In this document: piece after piece, positions 10,447 through 21,060 of the stretch
How the letters are laid out: each line of letters starts with the position of its first letter
How positions within the stretch are numbered: the first letter of the stretch is position 1
Origin: Xestospongia bergquistia
Lineage: Eukaryota; Porifera; Demospongiae; Haplosclerida; Petrosiidae
Direction: 5' to 3'
NCBI GenBank assembly: GCA_963965975.1
Contig: OZ014422.1
Span: forward strand, 2,666,001-2,730,000
Length of the DNA stretch: 64,000 nucleotides
Notes under the pieces: generated by a model
What the model was told of the DNA's origin: nothing
The model's database searches: none
The model's input: only the letters and a program-made list of their open reading frames with translations
Position numbers and translations under genes: made by a program

Positions 10447-11521
10447 ACAAAAGGTGTTGATTGAGAATTTCATACATGACCTCATATCTAAATCTTGGTA
10501 CATCATTCTGTACAGGTAAATGAACATAGCTTTCATGATTTATAAACCTTATACCTGGGTAAAGTCTGCATCAGTTGTGCTAGCAATACATAGTGCCAGC
10601 TATATTTTTAGTATTGAAAAGAAACCATCACAATACCACTACATACTTTTATTACAAATATCCCACAGTCAATTGAGTTTTGTTGAAGTGGTGCATGCTA
10701 TTGTAATAAAGTTTTCCTTCAAACATTAATTGTGATATATTGTATTTCTACTTACAAGATGAACATTTCTGTCCCATTTTGTCCAGTCAAAGTTATTTCC
10801 TGTTTCCTGCATATATCTTCCATCTATAAATTTTCTATTCGTTACATAACAGGAAGGTGTAATGAACGTGTTAATATTTTTGTCTCATGTTATTGCTTTT
10901 TCAGCCCATGTTATATTGGTAGGACAGACAGGAGTCTGTGTAATGTATGATCCTTCTCTTGAAGTCGATGACCTGTTTAGAATACATATACAGTAACACT
11001 AAAGGTGAGGACTGTGTGATATACCATCATTGTCCAATGAGCAGATCTGTTGACAGGTATAATCCACATGTCAAATTCTAAAAACATTTTGATCTGTTCA
11101 AGTGAGACAATTGGTAGTAATGGATAACGAAGTTCTACCTTTTTATACCACTTTTCAAGCATATTGTCAATTCCTTTGTCTTTTAAAGCTTCCAAAAAAA
11201 GAATTAATGGGTAGTATGTTCACTCCCTATAAAGAGTTAATGTCAGCTCTTCTTATGTCTTTACTTACAGTTTTCTTCTTAATACTATTACATATTATGA
11301 GGATATAGCCATTGACTATCTGCAATGTTATTTAAATGTTTTTATTGGTAATCTGTTGCATTTCATACATTGTCATTGAGCCAACATTCACCACTTGAAC
11401 TTGATTCCCACACCTGACATAGACGCTGGAGATCAGTCCCTTTGACATCAATTTGCTGTTTGTATGTTTGCTGTGCATTCTTCCAAGAAATTGACACAAC
11501 TGTTGAAGTAAGTGACTGCAT
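10447..11521 (-). CDS. ULP1/SENP-type (C48) cysteine peptidase of the MULE
   Basis: Several short exons assemble into a recognisable ULP1 fold. They give GECWLNDN then IVNGYIL (substrate-groove WLND motif), IIPVNRSAHWTMM (catalytic His, codon near 11037), VIDFKRRIIHYTDS (catalytic Asp), and APLQQNSIDCGIFVIK (oxyanion Gln and nucleophile Cys, codon near 10665). The ending is ADFTQ...NDVPRFRYEVMYEIL, as in true family members. Such enzymes cleave SUMO or related isopeptide bonds. One frame break is seen in the T-run near 11193, between NILPINSFF and LEALKDKG. The ATG at 11521 starts 12 bp after the USP stop. A 29-nt GT-AG intron could instead join the two proteases in phase. Confidence 0.75.
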
Positions 11522-11532
11522 TTGAAAACACC

Positions 11533-12746
11533 TCAGCCACAAACCTCAGTATAGAATAGAATATATGCTTCCTTTGTTGCCAGGTCTGTTGGTGTCACCT
11601 ATCATGAAATTTTTATGATATTGATACTGAATTAAAAAACTTACCAATGCATCATCAAACTCATACCATCCCTCAGCTGTACAAGCATATGACACATAAT
11701 GACCTGCTTGTGGGGTAGAGCCAATGTGCACAATAATGAAGGACAAAATATATCGTTTTGTGTTTGCCTAAATATGAACAAGTTAATTATGTCATCTCGT
11801 AACTTCAGTTGATAGAAACACTTTTTTATCATGGACTTCTACTGACTCAGTAATATGTACATGGCGACTATCTTTCTTAGCATGTGTACTCTCCCAGGTA
11901 AACCTTACATTTAATTTAGTGGTAACACTAGTCATCTAATTTCATAAATTTATGTACCTTCTGATATGAATTATTAGCGTTGATGGCAAGTGGGATATGT
12001 CATGTTTCAAAACAGCTTGAGTATCTTTCTCACATCTAGTAGAGAATATACTACTATTAGTCCGAAAATGCTAGGAAATGTACCATTCGCAATGTACAAG
12101 ATCATCAAGAGACAATGTTTCTTCTTTGTGATTTTTACTAATACCTTTATGTACATTTTCACTCTGAAAAACAGTTACTTCAACATAGCTAGCTGTTGTA
12201 TTTTAACCAACCTGTGTATCAATTTGAATGTGAGACTGATACATTTCTGTTATTTTTACTGCATTACATTCTACACATCAAACTGTATTTTTTAAAGGAT
12301 TTTAATGTCATCAACATATAAATCATTTACTCACCTGTAGTCTCAATGCCAATGTTTATTTGAGAACTACATAGTAATATTGTATATTATGACTTAGTAT
12401 TCATATTTTTGCACAACTCCTTAGGAGCAATTGAAGTTGAATTATTTTGTAATTCTTGTTTTGTTTTTTTTAGTACACATACCATACAAAATATACCTGT
12501 GCATTCTTGAAAAAAGACAGACAACTCAATGTACAATTGACAAAAATATTAAAGTTACATACCACTTTCCTTATATAACATCAAATATCTGTGAAAGTCT
12601 GGGTAATGAATCAGTGATTGCACTATTGCATTTGCAAAACATGTATTTCCTAGATTCTGTAGTCCAACTTCAGGAAACTTTTTGCTACTTTCACAAGCAG
12701 CAGTCTAATGTTTTATTCATATATCTTAATAACTTACATTATTCAT
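11533..12746 (-). CDS. Ubiquitin-specific protease (USP, C19), apparently intact
   Basis: The first exon is probably ATG-AAT-AAT (12746) followed by GTAAGT. The Cys box VGLQNLGNTCFANAIVQSL has its Cys codon at 12639-12641. Later exons give CVECNAVKITEMYQSHIQ, SLDDLVHCEW, TRCEKDTQAVLKHDISHLPS-TLIIHIRRF (the finger and LPxxLxIHxRRF motif), and IIVHIGSTPQAGHYVSYACT (His box, His codon near 11699). GWYEFDDALV and EAYILFYTE close the domain, with a stop at 11533. All family landmarks are in order. I see no stop or frameshift in the exons I could trace, although one or two middle exons are unresolved. The protein is short, essentially a bare catalytic domain. It probably removes ubiquitin. Its place inside a MULE is unusual; it could also be a captured host gene. 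Confidence 0.8.
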
Positions 12747-12783
12747 GGCTCTGTAATCGCCACGCCTATCTTCATGAATTTTT

Positions 12784-12806
12784 GATAGAAACATACCGTG
12801 TCTAGC
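12784..12806 (-). repeat. Candidate right terminal inverted repeat of the MULE
   Basis: The reverse complement GCTAGACACGGTATGTTTCT is an imperfect match to 6842-6865. It sits between the USP start (12746) and the host receptor start (12895), where a transposon end would be expected. Confidence 0.3.
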
Positions 12807-12894
12807 ATCCCCCACAAATTTGCATTGCGTTTTCAATCCCTCCTCCCTCTCTATTATCTATGAGGCCATTGACTTTATTGCATTTTATCAAAGA

Positions 12895-14405
12895 ATGATG
12901 ACGAACTGGAAATTCTGTTGCTTGTCAATTCTCTTTGTCACAATAACCACTGCTCCTGCTTTGGATGTACAACGTGAGATAGTAACAAAGTGTGTAATTT
13001 AATGTGATGTTAATATTGTCTCTTCTTTTGTATGCAGAATGTCTCACATGTTGGCATAAGTTGTGCGAAGATGGTACGTATAATAGTCCCCAGAACCTAT
13101 GTTCTTGTCCGTGTATCAATGCTACTCTGTATTCTGCTTCAGACAGTTGCAATAGTGAGATAGGAAGTTATAACAACGCTCCTAACAATTTGTGCTGCCC
13201 AGGAGCTGAACATTTTATTAAAACTGTTATTAAACCAGCTATTGAACCTGTTGGTTTTACAAACATTAGTGCATGTTCCACTCTATACAACCCTCCACCT
13301 AAACAATTTGCTGAAGATGATTACGAAGAGCTTCTTCTTGATAATGAATATGTATTCTATGATGTCCAATTTACTTGCAGTGGTTGTATCAAGAACATTA
13401 CCATCTATCACAAATTTAGTAACAACATGAATCGAATACTGACAGTTCAATTATGGAAAGTCAATCGTAATATTTCTGATAATTCTTCTCTTCTTTTGTT
13501 AAGTGAAAATCAATCAATTACTTTTACAACAACATCAACTTCATGGTTTGACTTCTATCAAACTGTAGGTGAAGTAGAACTATGCTTTGAACCTAGTGAT
13601 ATATTTGGAATAACTGTTCCTAGCTTTTTCAATGGAATTGACATATTTGCCGAAAAGAGTACTCCAAATAGTCAATTTTATGCTCGAGAACGTCTAAGTT
13701 GTAATTCTTTAAGAAATGTTTATTATTTAAATTCCATTGCCAAACGTCCATTGATAGCTATTGGAGTCAGTGAAAGTGGTTTGTAAATTTAAAATGATTA
13801 AAATTGTTATTTTTTTCTTTCCTTAGTCCAAGCAACATCCTCAACTGTTGATTTGCTAACTTCTTCAACTTCTGTTCCTGGAGAAGAAAGTTCAAATACT
13901 TTAAGCTCAGTCTCAGCAGTGAAAGGTATATGTAGTTATTGCAGACAATTTGAAAGTAATATCTTGTTGTTACTACATAATTCATTAATTTTATATACTC
14001 ACATTCAATTAACATTTTTTATTAGATACAATATCTCCAACTCCTTCATTATCTGCTGGGACATATCCCACTAATACACAGTTACTACTAGCAGTGGTAT
14101 TACCCAGTATCATTATAGTAGTAATTATTCCATTCATTATTATAATACTGGTGTGTATATGTCTACTGTTTACTAGATACAAGAAGACATTATCACTAAA
14201 TGATGATGTCGTCACCACAACAGTTGATCCTGTCACTTCAACAAACCCTTCATATATTCCTGCCAACACTATTGATTATTCTTATGTCAGTGATACTGGC
14301 ATATATATGGATATTAATGAGTCATATAAGAATGTTCTATCACCAACTGTTAAAATTGAGGAAAATCCAGCTTATGGAAAGGAGCTTAATGATGATTATA
14401 TTTAG
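12895..14405 (+). CDS. Single-pass receptor-like protein 1 with NPxY tail
   Basis: Four exons (12895-12973, 13038-13769, 13827-13925, 14026-14405) splice with GT-AG ends into 429 residues in one frame. A signal peptide (NWKFCCLSILFVTITTAPA) leads to a Cys-rich segment (CLTCWHKLCEDG, CSCPC, CCPG). A beta-rich module follows (YDVQFTCSGCIKNITIYHKF to CFEPSDIFGITVPSFFNGID), then an S/T-rich stalk. The transmembrane helix is LAVVLPSIIIVVIIPFIIII. The cytoplasmic tail has several tyrosines (DYSYVSDTGIYMDINESY) and an NPAY motif. It is probably a cell-surface receptor signalling through PTB or SH2 adaptors; the ligand is unknown. The module matches those in the gene at 15185. The upstream in-frame ATG at 12820 was rejected because it would bury the signal peptide. 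Confidence 0.75.
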
Positions 14406-15184
14406 TCTAGTTTATTTTCTACAAACTTTACTGTGTATTTTCTTACACTTGTGTAATATTAATTTTGTGAAATAAATAATAAAAAATCTGGGCTTGGATA
14501 TTAGATCTAGATCTTGTCACATGTTCATTGGACTGCTTTCATTTTCTTAGTATGTGTAGCTATTACTAAAAATAACCATATTTAAAATTTTGGATGGTTA
14601 TCTGATCTTATTGTGTGAAATCTGGAAATGAAATGGCTAAAATTCACAACTACTTTTGTGCAATTTTAGTTTTTGTTATTAATTGTAAATCACTGGCTGG
14701 TTAATTTTAGTTATAGTTTGTTATTGTTAACAATAATGATTTGGCCATTACAAAAATAGTTTTAGTTTTAGTTATTGTTAAACAATTACAACACTACTAT
14801 GAAAGTACTGTAAAGATAGACAGTTTGTATAGATACTATCCTCCTCCATATAAATAACGTGTCTACTCTACACTTCTTTTATACAAGGATGAGATGACAT
14901 AGCCACTTCATAGCCCTGCTATCTTATCTTAATAGTTATTTATCAGTGATCTATATATAGTGTGACAAGCTTCAGTTTTAGTTGTTAATTTCTTTTTAAG
15001 ATAGTAGGTGTTTTGTGAGATATAGTACACAACACTGCATATGATTTACAGAGAATGTACAAATGTTGAGATTAGACTAACTGTTGTGTATGTTAGGACA
15101 GAATTTTCATAACTGTCTAGTGTATTTCATAACTATAACATTCTTTGAATATTCTGTTTGTATGTTAGTAGTGACTGATGAGAA
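14406..15184. other. Intergenic region between the two receptor genes
   Basis: AT-rich with no coding signal. A polyadenylation-like AATAAATAATAAAA lies at about 14,470, just after the first receptor stop. Short repeats such as TTTTAGTTATAGTTTGTTA occur near 14,700. Confidence 0.6.
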
Positions 15185-16479
15185 ATGATGATGAAGCCTT
15201 TTCACTGGTTCTTGATTTTTCTCCTTCAATTCTTTACAAACCAGTCAAGTAAGTGGAAATGTGAACATAGACTAGAATAATAAACATATTTATATACAGG
15301 CAGTATTGGGCTTCATTGTACAGAGAGATTCATGGACTTTGATCTAATTAAATACAGAGCAGAGAGAATAGGCTTTAGTAGAATTAATACTCGTTTAAAT
15401 AATGAAATAAGAATCCTCATAGAATATCAGTTCAACTGTTCAACAACAAATATTACCAGTGTTATTGTGGGAGGTGATGTTAGGAGGACAACTAATAGTC
15501 GTCAGTTATTTCCTAGTGTTAAAATTTGGAGACCTCAAATAGCTAATCCTAACCAATATTATATTGTTTCATACAGTGAGAGAACTATATACTATTCAAC
15601 TAATAATGTCAGTACTAATGGAGTGTTTGAATATCCTCTGGATCCACCCATACCAGTACAAAGTGGAGATAGATTAGCTATATCTCAACCTTCTCAAAGG
15701 AACAGTATTTTTAGAGTCTATACATACAAGGTGCTGTTAATTTTGATAGTTATGCAGTCACATTTAGTTCAACAGCTGCTGATTTATCTGGTAGTCCAAT
15801 TAATAATGATTTGGTATTAGTCTATCCTATAACTGGTGAGTTATATCATATATACTAAACTATTATGATCTGTTATATCATTAGATGGAGTTTGTGTTAA
15901 TAGTTCAATAAATACTACAGTCATCAAAGAGAATGCTCTACTGATACATAATGTCAGAATGCCAACAGATAAAAGACAGTATATATATATATTCAGAGAT
16001 GAAGTTCTCTTGTAATGGTAGTGTTACAAAATGGATCTATGGAGCTGTAGATCAAAACAGAGCTACAGGAGACTTACCTAAACTCCAAATATGGCATCAA
16101 ACTGGTCCTACTAGTTACAATAAACAAGGATCTAGTTTAGTTACTGCTAATATATCAATAGCTCCTAATGTCTATGAGTATTATCCTGTGACTCCACTGG
16201 AGTTCCAAGAGGGAGACATATTTGGTGTTCATATACCTGATGATAATAATAGTCAACTATGTCTATATGAACAAAGAGTGAGTGGACCAATTAATGTATA
16301 TATTGATAATGAAGTAAATTCACCTGCTCCTACAACAATTAATTCAATGCTTACAACAGTAGCAGCAAATGATTTTCCTTTAGTCACGATCATAATAAGT
16401 AAGTTTTGAATAGTATATACAGTTTAATTTTTTCCCTTTAGGTACTGTGACATCAAGTGTAATATTTTCTATAAAAATC

Positions 16480-17960
16480 AGCAGTACAAGTACAATCGAA
16501 ACCAGTGGTCAGTTTTTGACGGCAAATGAAATATTATTATTATTATTATTATTATTATTATCATTTTACAGAACAATAATAGAATTATAAAAATGAGACG
16601 AATGGTAAGTGATAGAAATAAGAGGGGTATTGAACTGAGGGCCTATTAGTAAGTCCTACTAATAGCCTAAGTGATGAAGTTGATTAAAGTGATTTAGTGA
16701 ATTGTGAGGGAAGGGAACAAAGAGAACATTTGCTGCATGGGCAAACAAAATGGATTGAGCAGGGGTTGGAGGGGTCAACCTTGTTGGTAAAATAGACCCA
16801 AAAGAATTTTGTTAGCTGTTTCTTGATAGTGTTAATAGATAAGTCTAGATCAATTGGGGGAAGGGCATTCCACAGTCTTGGAATTCGATTAAAGAAGAAA
16901 TGGCGAGAGTGATTAGTAGAGGAAATGGAATGAATCATTTTATGGGAACTAGCAGATCTAGTGTCAGAAGAGCTAAAAGAAATAAGACTATGAATATCAA
17001 TACAGCAATGAGAAGACTGGAGACATCTAACCATAAAGATTATGTCATTTAGTTCCATGGAGAGCATGAGAGGCAGTATGTGAAGAGAAGTGAGGCGAGA
17101 CTTGTAGTCGGAGAGGAAGTCATTTAAGATAAATTTAGAAGCACGCCTTTGAATATTCTCAATTTTGATAATGTCCTTTATCAGATGGGGACGCCAGATT
17201 TGAGAGCCATAGAGAATCTGTGGTCTAATAAGAGAGATGTAAAGAGTCCTTTTGGTAGAGATAGAGCTGATATGATGGAATGAACGGCGGATGAGGCCAA
17301 GTGTCTTATATGCTTTGGCAGAAATATAGTCATAGTGATTACTCCAGGACAGATCCCTGGACATTATAACACCTAGATCACGGTGACATACCATGTCAGA
17401 AATTGAATCACCATTCAGATAATAGGTAGAAGAGGAAGAAGATGGAGAGCAAGAGAAGTGTAGAGCAGCACATTTAGTGGAGTTAAAGGACAAATTCCAT
17501 GCCGCACACCACTCTGAGATGGAGTCAAGGTCTCTCTGAAGAAGCAAGGAGTCATTTGGGCAACTGATAGGTCTGTAACATTTTGTGTCATCAGCAAACA
17601 TAAGAATAATTGAAGAGGAGACAATAGACGGCAAGTTATTGATGTAAATGATGAATAGGATGGGGCCTAAGATGCTGCCCTGAGGAACTCCAGAGATAAC
17701 AGGAAGTTTGTCAGAAAGGCTGTTGTTGATAGAGACACACTGAGAGCGAGACAACAGGTATGATCGGAAAAGTTCCCAGAGGCTACCTGTAATGCCGATG
17801 GACCAGAGTTTAAATAAAATATTATCTAACGAGTTCAGGAGCACCAGTACAATTGAAACCAGTACTCAGCTTTTGACAACAAGTGAAATGTTATCTAACA
17901 AGATCAGGAGCACCAGTACAATTGAAACTAGTGGTCAGCAGCTTTTGACATTAAGTGAAA
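16480..17960 (+). repeat. 69-bp coding tandem repeat of the receptor stalk, split by a LINE
   Basis: A 23-residue unit of the form STIETSTQLLTTSEMLSNKI occurs about three times. One copy lies at 16,485-16,535 before the LINE; two follow it (from 17,826). It is mucin-like and rich in Ser/Thr, suiting an O-glycosylated stalk. Joining the sequence across the LINE restores the repeat register. Confidence 0.75.
16530..17823 (-). mobile_element. 5'-truncated LINE (Jockey/CR1/L2-like reverse transcriptase)
   Basis: The minus-strand ORF at 17844-16684 (386 codons, open to the truncated 5' edge) holds the reverse transcriptase palm. Its motifs are SGVPQGSILGPILFIIYINNLP-type, MFADDTK as the catalytic box, FNSTKCAALHF, and HRDLGVIMSRDLSW. 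The thumb has LYISLIRPQILYGSQIWRPH and IENIQRRASKFI, as in Jockey/CR1/L2 elements. A 3' region ends in a (TAA)n tail at 16,530-16,562. The endonuclease and N-terminus are missing, consistent with 5' truncation. Flanks AAATGAAATATTAT (left) and AAATAAAATATTAT (right) look like a target-site duplication with one difference. The ORF has no stop, so insertion is recent. Confidence 0.8.
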
Positions 17961-19360
17961 TGATGTATATCACAAAGGTCAGTGGTATTCTCTTTTCATA
18001 TGAAGTTATTGATATTCTATCATTATTTGTTACTCAGACTACAAGTTCAGTAATGTCTTCTATTCTTTTATCTCCTACAAATGTTTCATCATCAACATCT
18101 TTGTCTGTTGTTACTTTGTCTTCCATAGTTCCTACATTGATAAACAACAATGAGTCAGTAACAACCATTATGTTGGTTTCCTCTTCACCTTCCATTCCTG
18201 GAGGAGACAGTTCAAAGATTATACACTCTGTTCCAGCCATTGCTGGAGTTGTGGGCTGTGTGATAATTTTATTAACAATTGTATTAATTAGTGTCATTTT
18301 GATATTTATTAAACGAAGGAGACAAAGGAAGAATATATCAAGAGGAAGAAATGAAATAGAATTTACAATGACAAATCAATTATATATGGATGTCTATCAA
18401 GAGAAACCAGTTCAGAGTACTGGTTTTGCCTTAGAAAATCCCACATATACAGGTATTACTATAATGAATGGTAGTTCATATAGATACTATGCTTATTTGT
18501 TTAATATACATGTCTACTCTACACATATTTTCTATATAAGGAAACATATTATTCATACTTCATAACACTGCAGTCAGAACTTTCTTTCTTTTCTAGGATG
18601 TTATATAGCATCAAATAATGATAAAGAAAAAAGCAATGATTGCAATGATGTTTTCTATGACTATACATCTGTCACTTCTTCACTACCTCCTTATGATTCT
18701 TTAGATTATGATATAACAAGAGAACCAAGTTATGAGTCAAGACAAGTCAGTATATATGTATATATTAACATATTTCACAGCTTATGTTGTAGGCCTCAAA
18801 TTCTATTTTGAATGTAGTTCCAAATACTCTCTATGCTAGTCTCAATCAGGTATTGTATAGTATATAGTGCATTTTTAACTTTTAAAATATAGATATATTA
18901 TATGTATATAGATGAGAACTTATTTTTATACACAAATTAAGAATTTATTTATTTCTAGGAATATAGTTTTCTGTTTTTCTTTGATTACTTATATGATACA
19001 AAACTGATCATTGCTCAAACACAGTGCATGGAAAAAGTGCATAACAGGATCAGCCATGCAGCATGTGGTGGTGGTAATGTGTATGTAGGGATGGTCCAGA
19101 TCATCCATTGAAATGTATTGGCATTAAACACTGAATATTTCAGTCAAGACACATCAGAATCTCTCAATATTTGGTAGAATTACATTTTACAATAATACCC
19201 AAGTGATGACTGATTTACAGGATAAGGCAATTTTGTTTCTAAGCATCACAATAAAATTACAAATACTGAATTTGTTCATGTTTGTGTTTCTGCTTCTTTT
19301 GTAGCCAACAACAACTCAGTTACCAAATAAAGGTTTACTTTTTACTATAGTAGTGTAACA

Positions 19361-20700
19361 CAATTTAGATGAACTGTTCTTTTTCTGTCTCATTGTTTGA
19401 GCACTTTAGAAATGAAACTAGTGACTTCAGCAATGATTATTGCATCATCTCAGTTCTATACTTTTTTGATATGATGCTTTGACATATTCATAGCTTGTAT
19501 AGATTACATAACATAACCTATTTTAAGTCTATTATTAATTATGTGAACTAATTTTAGCGAATTTAACAATTACTGTAACAATTGCTAAAATTTGCACATT
19601 CTAAATTTGTATTTAATTTCATGTGACTCAAAAATTTACTGAAATAACTCAATCACACACAATAAAAATTCAGTGACAAAAGCCTAAATCAATTCAATAC
19701 TTATAATAATTATATTATTATTGCATTCAATCTTTGCCCATGCTATTATGTAGGGATACAACTATTGCCATCCCTACTATCCTCTTTGCATTCTTTGTAT
19801 TGGACTGATATTACCCATCTCTACATTTATATTCTCCATTTTAGATTTTATTTACTTGTGCCAATAAGGATAACCTATTATTAACTTTTTGTTAAAGCTT
19901 TTGTTTGCAGCTTGAAGCAAACATAAGAAAAGATCATAATCATTGTAATTAAGTCATTCAGAGAATTATATCAGATAGTTCAGTGCCACCTAGTCATCAT
20001 TTATAAGTAGTCTCATTCCTGGATTCCCTGATTTGTCAGAACTAAATTAGAAATGATCCCCTTGTAGATGCCATCAATTCATTTCCAAGTTAAATTATTG
20101 ACAAGAATGGTGTTTTGGATTAATAGGAGTCCCAGACTCTAATGAATTATTTGTGCATGAAAAGAACAAGTTATTTCATTTTACTTTCTTTTAGTAGTAT
20201 CACAACATTTCTGAATGAATTTCCTAAGTGCTTCCTTACTTTGCTGGAATGTTCCTTCAGTAGCACAAACAGCGACTAAATAAACTGGACACTAGTTTGT
20301 CTCCTTAGAACCTGTCATGTAACATAATACATTTTAAGAATATCAGTAGTCTTTAAATTCTGTTGTGTTAGGAATAATGATCATAGAACAGATAAAGACA
20401 ATGTTGAACTTAAATTAACACACTAGTGAGAATTACTGATGCTGTGTAGTATAGTTTTAGAATGAATGACTTTTAAACTCTTTATTCACAAATATATGAG
20501 TAACATCTTACGAAGATACAGATTTCTCTTAGATTTTAATGAAGTTTCAGTTCATGTACTTCACTTACAAAAACACGTCACCTTCTCATTTAACATATCA
20601 ATCATATCAATAAATAGACATTCTTATTTCTTGCATTCTATATTGTGTATGTTAATTTGTTCATTGTTATAGTTTATTAAAGGATTGTAACCTAGTGATA
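19361..20700. repeat. Noncoding segment of the segmental duplication
   Basis: No gene is seen. From about 18,885 to 20,700 the sequence is nearly identical to 42,895-44,305 plus 46,650-47,155. This includes receptor-2 tail exon CCAACAACAACTCAGTTACC (also at 43,312). It is part of the duplicated block that carries CDK5RAP1. Confidence 0.75.
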
Positions 20701-20766
20701 CATAAAGGTTCACCTCTAAGAGTAAGTGAGGTAGCACTTGTTATCTAATAGAGAAAGAAATTTGTT

Positions 20767-20880
20767 TACATGTAAATGTACAAATAATATAAGTGATTAC
20801 ATGTACATGTATAAGTAATATCAGTAATTACATGTACAAGTAATATCAGTAATTACATGTACATGTACTGATCCTGTTTC
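20767..20880. repeat. Minisatellite at the CDK5RAP1 3' flank
   Basis: The unit is ATTACATGTACATGTATAAG followed by TAATATCAGTA (about 31 bp), in three to four copies. Related arrays with different copy number lie at 47,210-47,335 and 62,915-63,055, marking the same position in the other CDK5RAP1 copies. Confidence 0.8.
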
Positions 20881-21060
20881 TACTATAGTCAGTCCATAAT
20901 CATTACAATTTACTTCATTGAAACTGAAAACTACATTAGTTATTAAAATTAATTAGCAAATTTGAATTTGATGAATTACATTCAAATTGTAAGTGTTATT
21001 GTTAGCCATTTTGTCTAGCCTTTGTGTATTAGATCATAGAGAATTAAAACAATTACTTAC

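Larger units (their letters stand above)
6842..12806 (-). mobile_element. Large Mutator-like (MULE) transposon with USP, ULP1, transposase and PHD modules
   Basis: All modules lie on the minus strand in order: USP (12746-11533), ULP1/SENP peptidase (11521-10447), small repeated linker exons (10412-10040), C2H2 fingers, a FAR1/FLYWCH-like segment, MULE transposase core, SWIM finger, and PHD finger (stop at 7046). Introns are short GT-AG introns. The outer limits are set by candidate inverted repeats at 6842-6865 and 12784-12806, which match imperfectly (about 80 percent over 22 nt). The right limit falls in the 148-bp gap before the host receptor start at 12895. MULEs with ULP1-type proteases are known; the added USP is what I find unusual. 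The copy is decayed: the transposase frame has many stops. Confidence 0.6.
15185..19360 (+). pseudogene. Receptor-like protein 2, paralogue of the 12895 gene, disrupted
   Basis: Exon 1 (15185-15248) gives signal peptide MMMKPFHWFLIFLLQFFTNQ. Two tandem beta-rich modules follow: NCSTTNITSVIVGG...IPVQSGDRLAISQP, and FSCNGSVTKWIYGA...LEFQEGDIFGVHIP. An S/T-rich stalk contains a 69-bp tandem repeat. The transmembrane helix (VVGCVIILLTIVLISVILIF) has a basic stop, and the tail holds QLYMDVY, NPTY, PPYDSLDYDI, EPSYES and NTLYASLNQ. Late exons near 18598-18745, 18792-18850 and 19304-19360 add more tyrosines. Lesions: a frame change near 15,715, another at the TA run near 15,985, and a 1.3-kb antisense LINE inside the stalk exon. 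The family is unrecognised, probably sponge-type surface receptors. Indels could be sequence errors, but the LINE is real. Confidence 0.65.

Noticed and set aside
12820-12894. Upstream in-frame ATG for receptor 1
   Set aside because: It would place about 25 residues before a clear signal peptide; the ATG at 12895 fits secretion.
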